DNA of 56,404 nt from JBFGCM01 sp041581135 (GCA_041581135.1 JBFGCM010000013.1:1-56404), one strand, 5' to 3'. Positions 27,734-36,863 are shown, numbered from the stretch's first letter. Numbers and translations: made by a program. The notes: generated from the letters alone by a model not told the origin.

Positions 27734-27894
27734 CACTCGGCCGATGCCTCGTCCATCGTCGCCGCCTCCTCTTGGGACCGCTTCTTGGCGCGTTTCTCCG
27801 CCCACCGCACGGCGAGCAGAGCCAGCACCACGGGAACCGCGAAGAGCGCGATCTCGTCCCAGCCGCCTTGGTGCGCCAGCACGTACCGCATCAT
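27733..27894 (-). CDS. Single-helix membrane microprotein
   Basis: A 53-residue protein: a short N-terminus, one predicted membrane helix at about residues 15-31 (IALFAVPVVLALLAVRW), then a charged tail rich in Lys, Arg, Glu and Ala. Its ATG overlaps the stop of the large membrane protein as ATGA, and its stop overlaps the VOC 2 start, which strongly supports its reality. It may be an accessory subunit of the upstream membrane protein. No family recognised. Confidence 0.75.
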   Translation of the reverse strand: MMRYVLAHQGGWDEIALFAVPVVLALLAVRWAEKRAKKRSQEEAATMDEASAE

Positions 27895-29231
27895 CCGGCG
27901 AGCACGAGGAGACCGAGTGAGGTGAGTGCCACCATCAACGCGAGCATCGCGTACTGAGTCCGTACTGCGTAGTCCGGCTTGAAATCCGCCAGGGCCCGAT
28001 CGTGGGCGAGGACCACCCCGGCGACGTGACCGGCGACGATGGCGGCCACCTGCACGTACCACACCACCTCGGGGCTCAGGAAGAAGTTCACACGCCACCC
28101 GGCCGTTCCGAACAGGTCCCAGCCGCGGGCAAAGGGGTCTGAGAGCGCGGCCACGATCTGCTGGCCTTCGAGCAGAATCAGCGTGAAGTAGTGGGCGAAC
28201 GCGTATGCCAGTGCAATGTGCACCAGCGTGTGCGCGAAGTCGGCCGCGATCTCGCCGGGCGACTTCGACGACTGGCCGAGCCGCTGGGCGCCGAACGCGG
28301 CGATCCAGTAGGCGAGGCCGATGACCGCCACGAAGGCCAACATCGCGACGGTTCCGAACCACATCTCTCTTGATGTGGAGCCGAACCAGTCCTCCCACGT
28401 CTCGGTCCCGGACAAGCCGTCATAGGTGACCGTGGCGATCGCCACCACCACGAAGGCCGCCATTCCCGGTAGCGGCTCCAGCTGGGGGAGTTGCCGAAGC
28501 CACTTGCCGATGGCGATTCCCTCATCATCGATGCGCACCGGAGAGATCGAGGCGATGAACCGGTTGTACGGCGTGAAGGCGTCGAACGCAGCGATACCCG
28601 TCTCTCGACCGGCCCACGCCATGGCGCCCAGCAGGTAGGCCGTGTAGATGAGAGCGGCGACCGCCAACGTGCTCGGAGCGCCCGAATCGGGAGAGACCAG
28701 CTCGAGCCAGGTGAAGGCGAACAACGCCACCGTGGCGGGCCAGATGCCGAGGGAATGGGTCCGCTCGGGGCGCTCCTCGTTGCCGATGTCGAACCATCGA
28801 CCCAACGTCCGCCACGGGTTGATCGCGTGCCAGATGTTGCCGACGAGTGCGGAGATGAAGGGAATCACCAGCCAGAAGCCGATCCACACCAACAGTGGGG
28901 CGGGATGGAGCGTGGCGTCGCCTCCGTCGAGCACGCCGGTGAGCACCACGCCGGCGAGGCCCAAGACTCCGATGGCGGCCCCAATGCGGGCGGCGATGCT
29001 CACCCAGCGGCCGGCGACTCGCCGTTGCTCCACCGGTTCCTGCATCCTGGGCTCGGGCCACAGCACGGCGAGGGCCACGAACGAGATGATCAGCACCACC
29101 CCGGCGCCGACGATGAAGTACGAGGTCGGCACCGGCAGGTCGGCGCGGCCTCCGACGCCGTGGGCCAGCACGGGCGTGGTCGCGGCGAACGACCCGACGA
29201 GCAGACTTCCGAACACGGCGATCCGACGCAT
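27891..29231 (-). CDS. Polytopic membrane protein of the type annotated as fenitrothion hydrolase
   Basis: A 446-residue integral membrane protein. An N-terminal signal-like helix ends before AHGVGGRADLPVP, a motif seen in the actinobacterial and proteobacterial family often annotated as fenitrothion hydrolase. About ten further hydrophobic helices follow, with conserved-looking NIWHAINPWRT and AYAFAHYFTLIL segments containing His within helices. The hydrolase label is transferred from one organophosphate-degrading enzyme and is unlikely to describe the native role. ATG 29231 is used; no clear SD is visible. It heads a four-gene unit with a microprotein and two VOC proteins, and it diverges from argC. 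Confidence 0.78.
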   Translation of the reverse strand: MRRIAVFGSLLVGSFAATTPVLAHGVGGRADLPVPTSYFIVGAGVVLIISFVALAVLWPEPRMQEPVEQRRVAGRWVSIAARIGAAIGVLGLAGVVLTGVLDGGDATLHPAPLLVWIGFWLVIPFISALVGNIWHAINPWRTLGRWFDIGNEERPERTHSLGIWPATVALFAFTWLELVSPDSGAPSTLAVAALIYTAYLLGAMAWAGRETGIAAFDAFTPYNRFIASISPVRIDDEGIAIGKWLRQLPQLEPLPGMAAFVVVAIATVTYDGLSGTETWEDWFGSTSREMWFGTVAMLAFVAVIGLAYWIAAFGAQRLGQSSKSPGEIAADFAHTLVHIALAYAFAHYFTLILLEGQQIVAALSDPFARGWDLFGTAGWRVNFFLSPEVVWYVQVAAIVAGHVAGVVLAHDRALADFKPDYAVRTQYAMLALMVALTSLGLLVLAG

Positions 29232-29274
29232 CGTCGGGAGACTAACGAGACCGGTACCCTGTCCAATTCCGGGC

Positions 29275-29304
29275 TTGGATTGAATATGCGCATATGCGTA
29301 TGAT
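29275..29304 (+). promoter_or_regulatory. argC promoter with embedded candidate ArgR operator
   Basis: A TTGGAT -35 (29275-29280) and a TATGAT -10 (29299-29304) are 18 bp apart. Between them lies the perfect palindrome ATATGCGCATAT (29284-29295), overlapping a second palindrome GCATATGC (29290-29297). This AT-rich dyad is placed where an arginine repressor would block RNA polymerase, and argR is in the same operon. ArgR binding is inferred. Confidence 0.6.
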
Positions 29305-29336
29305 CTGCGCGGGATCGGAGTTTGGAGGAGCTGTCC

Positions 29337-30362
29337 GTGGGAATGAGCACCGCCATCTATGGAGCATCCGGGTATTCCGGCGGCGAGCTGATACGGCTCG
29401 TCGACGGCCACCCGGAGTTCGACGTGGCGTACCTGGGCGCGCATGCCACTGCCGGCTCCGAGTTGGGCGAGGTCCACCCTCATCTACCGGGGGGAGACCG
29501 GCGGCTGGGGACATTGGATCCAGACGCCGCTAGTGGGGTGGACCTCGCCTTCATCGCCCTGCCGCCCGGCGCCTCGGCCGAGCTCGCCGTCCGCTTGCTC
29601 CGTGCCGGAGTGGCCGTGGTCGACCTCGGCAGCGATTTCCGCATGGACACACCCGCCCGCTACGAATCGGCCTATCCCGATCCTCATCCGCACCCCGAGG
29701 AGCTGGGCACGTGGGCATATGGACTCCCCGAGCTGTTCCGTTCACAGATCGCGGTGACCCGGAAGACGGCGGCACCTGGGTGCTACCCCACATCCGTGGT
29801 GCTCGCCCTGGCACCGCTCCTTCGCGCCGGAGTGGTGGCGCCGGACGGCATCGTGGTGAACTCGGTCTCCGGGGTGTCGGGCGCGGGACGTTCGGTGAAG
29901 GCCAGCCTGACGTTCGGGGCGGTGGCCGAGAGCGTGCGGCCCTACGGGATCAACACCCACCGGCATCGTCCCGAGATGGAGCGGGCGCTCGAGGCCGCCA
30001 CCGGGATCGCCGCTTCCATCGTGTTCACCCCCCACCTGGTCCCCATGCAGCGCGGCCTGCTGTCGACGATCACTGCTCGACTCACCGGGTCGGGCGCAGC
30101 CGCCGTCACCGCCCTGCGCGGCGCGTACACCGGGGAGGCATTCGTCGACGTCGTCGACGAACCGCCGCAGACCCGGTGGACCATCGGCTCCAACCGCTGC
30201 CTCATCTCGGTGCATCCGGACGAACGCAGCGGCACCGTGGTGGTGGTTGCGACTCTCGACAACCTCGTCAAGGGGGCCGCCGGCCAAGCCGTGCAGTGCG
30301 CCAATCTCATGATGGGACTGGCGGAGACGTCCGGCCTCGGTGCCGCCGGTTGGATGCCATGA
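29337..30362 (+). CDS. argC: N-acetyl-gamma-glutamyl-phosphate reductase
   Basis: A 341-residue enzyme that reduces N-acetylglutamyl phosphate to the semialdehyde, the third step of arginine synthesis. The NADP loop GASGYSGGELIRL is at the N-terminus and the catalytic Cys lies in APGCYPTSVVLAL. A catalytic His lies in the PHLVPMQRG region. GTG 29337 is chosen because GGAGGAG sits 6 nt upstream; ATG 29343 is possible. First gene of the argCBRGH operon, 30 bp before argB. Confidence 0.95.
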   Translation: MGMSTAIYGASGYSGGELIRLVDGHPEFDVAYLGAHATAGSELGEVHPHLPGGDRRLGTLDPDAASGVDLAFIALPPGASAELAVRLLRAGVAVVDLGSDFRMDTPARYESAYPDPHPHPEELGTWAYGLPELFRSQIAVTRKTAAPGCYPTSVVLALAPLLRAGVVAPDGIVVNSVSGVSGAGRSVKASLTFGAVAESVRPYGINTHRHRPEMERALEAATGIAASIVFTPHLVPMQRGLLSTITARLTGSGAAAVTALRGAYTGEAFVDVVDEPPQTRWTIGSNRCLISVHPDERSGTVVVVATLDNLVKGAAGQAVQCANLMMGLAETSGLGAAGWMP

Positions 30363-30392
30363 TGCGTGCCAAGGGGACGTGAGGAGGGGGAG

Positions 30393-31307
30393 ATGAGCAC
30401 GGGTCATTCTGCGCCGAATCCGGCCAAGCTGCGCATCGCGTCGACCATGGGCAAGGCGAGGATCTTCTCGGCTGCCATGCCGTACATCCGCGCCTACCGC
30501 GGGCAGGTGGTCGTCATCAAGTACGGCGGCTCGGCCATGGTGGACAAAGGGCTCCGCAACACGTTCGCCGACGACGTCGCCATGCTCCACTACGTCGGTA
30601 TCAAGCCGGTCATCGTCCACGGCGGTGGCCCCCAGATCACGCGGGCGATGGGCCAAGCCGGCGTCGAGCCGCAGTGGCGCGACGGTCTGCGAGTGACCGA
30701 CGCAGAGACTCTGCGCATCGTGCAGGCCACGCTCGCCGGTGAGATCAACCCCGACATCGTCCGGCTCGTGAACGCCCACGGTTCGCTCGCCGCCGGTCTC
30801 AACGGCCTGGACGGCAACCTGTTCGTGGCCAAGCCTCACGACGCCGAAATCGGTTTCGTCGGCGAGGTGACCGCCGTGAACCCGAGCCTCATCCACACGT
30901 TGCTGAACGAGGGATACGTGCCCGTGGTGGCTCCGATGGCACGGGGAGAGGACGGCGGCGCGTACAACCTCAACGCCGACACGGCGGCGGGTGCCCTGGC
31001 GAGTGCCTTGGGCGCGATCAAGCTCGTGTACCTCACCGATGTCGAGGGCGTGTATCGCGACATGAACGATCACGACTCGCTGATCGCCCGCATCACCGCC
31101 GACGAGCTGCGGGAGCTCATCGAGTCGGGCTCGGCGTCGGCCGGCATGCTCCCCAAGCTGGAGTCGTGCATCGACGCCATCGAGCGGGGGGTGGAACGCG
31201 CCCACATCCTGGACGGACGCATTCAACACTCCGTTCTCTTGGAGATATTCACGGACGAAGGAATCGGAACCATGATCAGTCGCTATCCAGTGGAGCCACT
31301 CCCATGA
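30393..31307 (+). CDS. argB: Acetylglutamate kinase
   Basis: A 304-residue amino acid kinase that phosphorylates N-acetylglutamate and is usually the arginine feedback point. ATP and substrate motifs are clear: VIKYGGSAM, VHGGGPQI, NLNADTAAGALASAL and the C-terminal GMLPKLESC. The N-terminal 20-residue helix preceding the fold is the feature associated with arginine-sensitive hexameric enzymes. ATG 30393 has GAGGAGGGGG upstream. It overlaps argR by ATGA. Confidence 0.96.
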   Translation: MSTGHSAPNPAKLRIASTMGKARIFSAAMPYIRAYRGQVVVIKYGGSAMVDKGLRNTFADDVAMLHYVGIKPVIVHGGGPQITRAMGQAGVEPQWRDGLRVTDAETLRIVQATLAGEINPDIVRLVNAHGSLAAGLNGLDGNLFVAKPHDAEIGFVGEVTAVNPSLIHTLLNEGYVPVVAPMARGEDGGAYNLNADTAAGALASALGAIKLVYLTDVEGVYRDMNDHDSLIARITADELRELIESGSASAGMLPKLESCIDAIERGVERAHILDGRIQHSVLLEIFTDEGIGTMISRYPVEPLP

Positions 31308-31759
31308 CCACGACAGTTGCCTCCCGCCGCCGAGAATTGCGCCGTCTCATCACTGACGAGGTCGTGTCCAACCAGCACGAACTCGTGGAACGTCTCGCCG
31401 ATCGCGGCTTCGACGTCACGCAGCCGACCGTGTCTCGCGACCTCGAGGCCATCGGAGCCGTTCGAGCCAACGAGAACGGGGGGGTGCGGTACGTGATCGG
31501 TGACCCACCCGAGTCCGGTGAGGCCGAGCTTGCCCGTGTCTTTGGGGAGTTCGTCCTGTGGGTCGAGCCCACCGGCAATCTCGTGGTGCTGCGCACGCCG
31601 CCCGGAGCGGCGCACCTCGTGGCGTCCGCCATCGACACCGCCGCCGTGAGCGGCGTCGTCGGTACCGTCGCCGGTGATGACACGGTCTTCGTCGCTGCAG
31701 CTGAGGACCTCGGCGGCGCCGCCCTCGCCGGCAAGCTCGACGAACTGGGCGCACCATGA
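31304..31759 (+). CDS. argR: Arginine repressor ArgR
   Basis: A 151-residue ArgR. The N-terminal winged helix has NQHELVERLADRGFDVTQPTVSRDLEAIGAVR. The C-terminal hexamerisation and arginine-binding domain includes VLRTPPGAAHLVASAID and GTVAGDDTVFVAA, with the DD pair that contacts arginine. It is translationally coupled to argB and argG through ATGA overlaps on both sides. It probably represses its own operon via the argC promoter dyad. Confidence 0.95.
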   Translation: MTTTVASRRRELRRLITDEVVSNQHELVERLADRGFDVTQPTVSRDLEAIGAVRANENGGVRYVIGDPPESGEAELARVFGEFVLWVEPTGNLVVLRTPPGAAHLVASAIDTAAVSGVVGTVAGDDTVFVAAAEDLGGAALAGKLDELGAP

Positions 31760-32991
31760 GCCTCTCCGACATGAAGAAGCCAGACATCAAGAAGGTCGTG
31801 CTCGCCTACTCCGGCGGGCTCGACACGTCCGTCATCCTGCGTTGGATTCAGGAGGAGTATGGCGCTGAGGTGGTGGCGTACACCGCCGACGTGGGCCAGG
31901 GCGAAGAGGTCGAAGAGGCCCGAACCAAGGCGTTCGAGACCGGTGCGGTCGATGCCATCACCGAAGATCTACGCGAGGAGTTCGTGCGCGACTTCGTCTT
32001 CCCGGCGCTTCGGGCCAACGCCATCTACGAGGGGTACTACCTGCTCGGCACGTCGTTGGCGCGGCCCATCATCGGCAAGGGCTTGGTGAAGGCGGCCGAG
32101 CAGGTGGGTGCCGACGCCATCGCCCATGGCGCCACGGGCAAGGGCAATGACCAGGTGCGCTTCGAGCTGGCTGCTTACGCACTCAAGCCGGATCTGCGGG
32201 TGATCGCTCCGTGGCGAGAGTGGGATCTCAGGGGCCGGGCCGACTGTGTGGCGTACGCCGAGTCGCACGGCATTCCGGTGCCGGTGACTCCGGAGCGGCC
32301 GTACTCGATGGACGCCAACCTCATGCACATCTCCTACGAGGGCGGCGTCCTCGAGGACCCGTGGACCGCACCTCCGGCGGACATGTTCCGCATGACCACC
32401 GATCCCGAGGAAGCTCCCGACGAGCCCGAGTACGTCACCATCACCTACCACGAAGGCACCCCGGTCGCGGTGAACGGGGAGCAGCTCGGTCCCGTGCCGC
32501 TGTTGACGAAGCTCAACGAGCTGGGTGGTCGCCACGGCGTGGGCCGGGTCGACATCGTCGAGAACCGGTTCGTCGGCATCAAGAGCCGCGGCGTCTACGA
32601 GACGCCGGGCGCCACGCTCATCTACCACGGGCATCGGGCCGTGGAGTCACTCACCCTGGATCGGGAGGTGGCGCACCTGCGAGACGAGCTGGTGAGCCGG
32701 TATGCGGAGATGGTGTACAACGGCTTCTGGTTCTCTCCCGAGCGCGAGGCACTGCAGGCCTTCATGGACAACGTCCAGCTCCGTGTGAACGGGGATGCCC
32801 GGCTCAAGCTGTACAAGGGTCAAGCGATCGTTCAGGGCCGGCGCTCCGACGGACACACGCTCTACGACGCGGAGACGGCCACGTTCGAGGCCGACGATGT
32901 GTACCGGCAGGCCGATGCGGAGGGCTTCATCCGCCTCCAGTCGCTGCGCCTCCGCACCTTTGCAGAGAAGCGGCTCGGGGAAGGCGAGTGA
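31756..32991 (+). CDS. argG: Argininosuccinate synthase
   Basis: A 411-residue enzyme that condenses citrulline and aspartate using ATP. The PP-loop is AYSGGLDTS at residues 16-24. Other family motifs include GATGKGNDQVRFE, SMDANLMHISYEGG and the C-terminal tetramerisation part with KLYKGQAIVQGRRS. ATG 31756 overlaps argR; ATG 31771 is a possible shorter start. Its stop overlaps the argH GTG. Confidence 0.96.
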   Translation: MSLSDMKKPDIKKVVLAYSGGLDTSVILRWIQEEYGAEVVAYTADVGQGEEVEEARTKAFETGAVDAITEDLREEFVRDFVFPALRANAIYEGYYLLGTSLARPIIGKGLVKAAEQVGADAIAHGATGKGNDQVRFELAAYALKPDLRVIAPWREWDLRGRADCVAYAESHGIPVPVTPERPYSMDANLMHISYEGGVLEDPWTAPPADMFRMTTDPEEAPDEPEYVTITYHEGTPVAVNGEQLGPVPLLTKLNELGGRHGVGRVDIVENRFVGIKSRGVYETPGATLIYHGHRAVESLTLDREVAHLRDELVSRYAEMVYNGFWFSPEREALQAFMDNVQLRVNGDARLKLYKGQAIVQGRRSDGHTLYDAETATFEADDVYRQADAEGFIRLQSLRLRTFAEKRLGEGE

Positions 32992-34346
32992 CGCTCTGGT
33001 CCGGGCGGTTCCGGCAAGAGCCGGCCCAGGCGTTGTGGGACTTCACGACGGACCCCAGCGACCGTCGGCTGCTGACCCACGACGTGCGCGGCTCCATCGC
33101 TCATGTCGAGATGCTGGGCGCCGTCGGCCTGCTCCCTGATGAAGACGTGGCAACGCTGCTCGACGGCCTGTCCTCGATTCTCCGGGAGGCGGAGGCCGAT
33201 GAGTTCGAGTTCCGCGACACCGACGAGGATGTGCACACCGCGGTGGAGCGCCGTCTCGGTGAGATCGTGGGTGACGTCGCCGGCAAGCTCCACACCGGAC
33301 GGTCGCGTAACGACCAGGTGTGCCTCGACTTGCGGTTGTATCTGCGGTCGGCCGCCGTCGACCGCATCGCGCAGCTCGAGTCGTTCGTCCGGGCCTTGGC
33401 CGATGCCGCCGAAGAGGTCGGTGACACCGTCGTACCGTCGTACACCCACCTCCAGCAGGCCCAGGCCGTGCCGCTGGCCCACCACTTGTTGGCCTACGGC
33501 TGGATGCTGGTGCGCGACGTCGACCGGTTTCGGCGTGTCGCCGAGAGGATGTCGGTGTCGCCGCTGGGCGCCGGGGCGGCTGCCGGCAGCTCTCTGCCGC
33601 TGGACCCGTCCCGCACCGCACGCGGCTTGGGGTTCGACGTCGTGTTCGCCAATTCGCTCGACGCCGTCGGATCGCGTGACTTCGTCGCCGACTACGCGTT
33701 CTGCTGTGCTCAGGCCATGACGCACCTGTCGCGCCTCGCCGAGGATCTCATCCTGTGGTCCACCACCGAATTCGGGTGGGCGACATACGGCGACGCGTTC
33801 ACCACCGGTTCGTCGGCGCTCCCCCACAAGAAGAACCCCGACATCGCCGAACTGGCGCGAGGTAAGGCGGCCACCGTCATCGGCGATGTCACCGCCCTGC
33901 TGACGTTGCAGAAGGGGCTGCCACTGGCCTACAACCGCGATCTGCAGGAAGACAAACGGGCGGTGTTCCACGCCGACGACAGCCTCCGCCTGGGGTTGTC
34001 GGCCATGGAGGGCCTCGTCGGGTCGGCCACGTTCCACCCACCCCCGCCGTCGTCCTGGGTGACCGCACTCGATCTGGCCGAAGCGCTGGTGGAGCGCGGC
34101 GTGCCCTTCCGCGAAGCCCATGAGGCGGTCGGCCGGCTGGTGCATGAGCTGGCGGCGGCGGGTCGGGAGTTGTCCTCGGCCACCGCCGGCGAGCTGGAGG
34201 CCGCCCACGTGCAACTCGTCCCCGAGGATCTGGTCCGCCTCGATCCGGTGGCCTCGGTGGAGCGACGCACGGTCGCCGGCGGCGGCTCGTTCGACTCGGT
34301 GCTGCGCCAAGTCGACGCGCTACGTGCCCTGGCAGGGGGCGGCTGA
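32988..34346 (+). CDS. argH: Argininosuccinate lyase
   Basis: A 452-residue lyase of the fumarase/aspartase superfamily that releases fumarate and arginine. N-terminal LWSGRF, then HTGRSRNDQV, the catalytic-His region SYTHLQQAQAVPLAHH, and the signature GSSALPHKKNPD with the catalytic Ser. The signature differs from the common GSSxMPQKKNPD by Leu and His. GTG 32988 overlaps the argG stop. Last gene of the operon; the next gene is convergent, 79 bp away. Confidence 0.95.
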   Translation: MTLWSGRFRQEPAQALWDFTTDPSDRRLLTHDVRGSIAHVEMLGAVGLLPDEDVATLLDGLSSILREAEADEFEFRDTDEDVHTAVERRLGEIVGDVAGKLHTGRSRNDQVCLDLRLYLRSAAVDRIAQLESFVRALADAAEEVGDTVVPSYTHLQQAQAVPLAHHLLAYGWMLVRDVDRFRRVAERMSVSPLGAGAAAGSSLPLDPSRTARGLGFDVVFANSLDAVGSRDFVADYAFCCAQAMTHLSRLAEDLILWSTTEFGWATYGDAFTTGSSALPHKKNPDIAELARGKAATVIGDVTALLTLQKGLPLAYNRDLQEDKRAVFHADDSLRLGLSAMEGLVGSATFHPPPPSSWVTALDLAEALVERGVPFREAHEAVGRLVHELAAAGRELSSATAGELEAAHVQLVPEDLVRLDPVASVERRTVAGGGSFDSVLRQVDALRALAGGG

Positions 34347-34425
34347 CTCGTGTGTCACGCGGGGCCGGAGGCAAGCGTCGGGCGCGCCTGCGCCGGACCC
34401 CGGCGACCGCACAGCTCCGGAGGAC

Positions 34426-36360
34426 CTACGTCAGCTTCACCGTGGTCGAGTGCTCGTTGATGACGACCGCGCCGTCGAACACCTTGATGGTGATGGCATG
34501 GTCACCCGAGGCCGACTTCGGTGTCTTCAGGCTGAACTCGAACCGGTTCGGGCCCGACTTGTAGTCCACGCAATTGGGCACCGGGTCGCCCGCCGTGAAG
34601 AAGATCTGCACGTCGCACGCTGCCGCCAGCGCACCCGCTTCGGTGTCCGGGATGGGGACGTCGTTGAAATCGGTGAGCCGGAACTTCACCGGAATCGACG
34701 ACCCGGCCTGAGCCTTGGCCTGGGGCAACGGCGAGAGGAACCCACCGAACTTGTACGACACGATGTACGGGCAGTCCACTGTCGTGGAGTTGCCGGCGTT
34801 GTCCATGCCGGTGACCACCGCGGTGTGTGCGCCGGCCACCGAAGTGTCCACCGGTGCATCCACCGAACCGTCGACCGGTCCAGACGTGGCGTCGCTGACC
34901 GTTGCCGTGACCTCACCGCCCGGCCCGTTGAGGACGAACGTGGGTGTCGCGTCGCAGATCACCGTCGGCGCCGTGGCGTCGATCATGACGGTGGCGGTGT
35001 TCATCGAGTTCGCCGATGCGCCGGTGTTGGCAGGTGTCATGCCGTCGGTCGCCTCGCATTCGATGTCATGCGTTCCGTCGCTGACCAAGCCAAATGAGCC
35101 GGTCCGTGGATCGTTCCCCATCTGGCCGCTCACGGCGACTGCATTGCCGTTGTCGGTGCAGAGCAGGTCCGTCACGCCGGAGTCATCGGTCGCGGACACA
35201 TTGACATCTATGGCGCCACCGTTGGCGGCCAGGTCGGCGGCGTTGAAATAGCCGGCTTGCCCGGCCGGAACTGTCGCCGGAGTGGTGGACACGGTGACGT
35301 CCGGTGGGTAGCAGGCGCCCCACCCCGCCAGGGCGGCCTCCATCTGCTCCCGGAGTGGCTCGGCGGCGCCGTTGCCGAGGGCCATCCCCGCCGGGGTCAC
35401 ATACGCCATGTTGTTCGGCTGGTTGTTGTTGTCGATGGCGCCGTGGATGAAGATTCCCCAGACGTAGCTCTGCGAGCCGAAGGTCTGGTTCTCACACGTC
35501 GGGAACTCGGCCCAGCCGGCGAAGCTCAACCACTGCTCCAAGGAAGTGCAGCCGTTGTTGAGGCATTTGCCGTACCCGCCACCCTTGTGGTTGGCGGTCA
35601 TGAGGGCTTTGAAGTCGTCCTTCAGCGCCGTGGGCATGCCGGGGGGCGCCTCGGCATCCACCATCGCCACCAGCTTCGGCCAGATGCCGGTGAAGTCGAA
35701 TCCGAAGTCCTCGAACTGCTCGCGGCCCGACATCAGGTCGAAGAACGACTGCCGGATGGTGCCGCTGATGAGCGAGCTGTCGGCGACGCCCTCGTAGAAG
35801 ATGCCGAGGTCGGTGAGGCTGGTGGTGTTGTCGTCGACGGTGGGGCTGTTGGGTACTTGGCACCCGATGATGTTCTGGAGGTCGGTCTGGTTGGCACCAA
35901 GGGTGGCCGTGAAGTCATTGAGCGTCATCAGCCCCCAGAGCTCGAACTGCGCACGTGTGGCCGGGTTGTCCGAGACCCGCATCATCTTCCCGAGGGAGGA
36001 CGACAAGTCCTCGGTGCCCAGCACCATGGCGTTCGCCGGGCAGCCCAATGCCTCGTACAGCGTGACTTGGTCGGTGAAGGCGGCATTGCCGTCCTGCACC
36101 TGGATGTGGGCGTACAGGTGTGGGATCACCTTGACGGTGCTCGCCGGTTCGAACGCAAACGTCTCGTTCTCGGCGGCGATCACCGATCCGCCGACCTCCT
36201 TGACGTACATGCCGACTGTGCCGCCGGCATCATCGATGATGTCGATCACCCGATCGGTGATCGGTCCCGGCACGTCGGCCCGTGCCGGGGTGGCGAGCAG
36301 GCCGGTGATCAACATGGCGGTGAGCAGGAGTGCCGAAGCACGGATCGGACTGCGTGACAT
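34426..36360 (-). CDS. Secreted class A beta-lactamase-fold serine hydrolase with Ig-like and PxKF-type domains
   Basis: A 644-residue exported protein. The signal peptide ends at PARA-DV (residue 28). A penicillin-binding-fold domain follows, with SxxK at S74-K77 (ASTVKV), SDN at 130-132 and KGG at 259-261. The class A Glu166 omega-loop motif ExxLN is not recognisable, so true beta-lactamase activity is doubtful. Residues from about 375 hold bacterial Ig-like repeats with paired Cys and DATAPTV-type linkers. The C-terminal unit contains SIPVKFRL, as in PxKF domains. AGGGGG precedes ATG 36360. Probably a surface or secreted protein; substrate unknown. Confidence 0.8.
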   Translation of the reverse strand: MSRSPIRASALLLTAMLITGLLATPARADVPGPITDRVIDIIDDAGGTVGMYVKEVGGSVIAAENETFAFEPASTVKVIPHLYAHIQVQDGNAAFTDQVTLYEALGCPANAMVLGTEDLSSSLGKMMRVSDNPATRAQFELWGLMTLNDFTATLGANQTDLQNIIGCQVPNSPTVDDNTTSLTDLGIFYEGVADSSLISGTIRQSFFDLMSGREQFEDFGFDFTGIWPKLVAMVDAEAPPGMPTALKDDFKALMTANHKGGGYGKCLNNGCTSLEQWLSFAGWAEFPTCENQTFGSQSYVWGIFIHGAIDNNNQPNNMAYVTPAGMALGNGAAEPLREQMEAALAGWGACYPPDVTVSTTPATVPAGQAGYFNAADLAANGGAIDVNVSATDDSGVTDLLCTDNGNAVAVSGQMGNDPRTGSFGLVSDGTHDIECEATDGMTPANTGASANSMNTATVMIDATAPTVICDATPTFVLNGPGGEVTATVSDATSGPVDGSVDAPVDTSVAGAHTAVVTGMDNAGNSTTVDCPYIVSYKFGGFLSPLPQAKAQAGSSIPVKFRLTDFNDVPIPDTEAGALAAACDVQIFFTAGDPVPNCVDYKSGPNRFEFSLKTPKSASGDHAITIKVFDGAVVINEHSTTVKLT

Positions 36361-36521
36361 GGAACCCCCTTCGGCAGTCGATTCGAGGCGCGGTCGCGTC
36401 ACGGTGTGACGACGGGAGTCGCCCACGACCGGTCACTCTCGACCGTACCCGCGCGATCGGCTCCTGCGGACTCGACTTGGTGGACGGCGGAGCCGACCAA
36501 CACGTGCCGAGCCGGCACACG

Positions 36522-36863
36522 TCACAGGCTCGGGCTGATCGCCGGCAACGCCCCCGCCAGGAGGACGAACGGCAGCCCGGTGGCGATGATCATCGGCAGA
36601 GCCGTCCGGGAGGCAAGCCGCCGCTGCCGCCAGTCGACGACGCCCACGATGGTGGCGATGGCGATGCCCACCGGGGCGGAGAGGATCAGAAACCCGAGCG
36701 TGAGGAATCTGGCGTCCGGCGTACAGCCCCAGCCGATGCCGAAGCAGGTCGGTGGATGGGCGGCCTGTTCGGCGGCGGAGAGCGCGTAGAAGGCGCCCGC
36801 ACCGATCAACCACCACGCCGTGAGGACGAGGTAGGGAGCAGCGAACCGCAACGATGACTTCAT
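36522..36863 (-). CDS. Small three-helix membrane protein
   Basis: A 113-residue protein with predicted membrane helices at about 9-28, 52-75 and 88-106. Between the first two is a segment with two Cys (HPPTCFGIGWGCTPDARF), possibly a disulfide outside the membrane. The start is placed at ATG 36863; the longer open frame upstream has no hydrophobic or family sequence. No domain recognised. It lies between the serine hydrolase and the decarboxylase, all on the minus strand. Confidence 0.65.
   Translation of the reverse strand: MKSSLRFAAPYLVLTAWWLIGAGAFYALSAAEQAAHPPTCFGIGWGCTPDARFLTLGFLILSAPVGIAIATIVGVVDWRQRRLASRTALPMIIATGLPFVLLAGALPAISPSL

Noticed and set aside
34426..36360. Functional class A beta-lactamase
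   Set aside because: SxxK, SDN and KGG are present but the omega-loop ExxLN is not recognised and the large Ig-like extension is unlike resistance enzymes.
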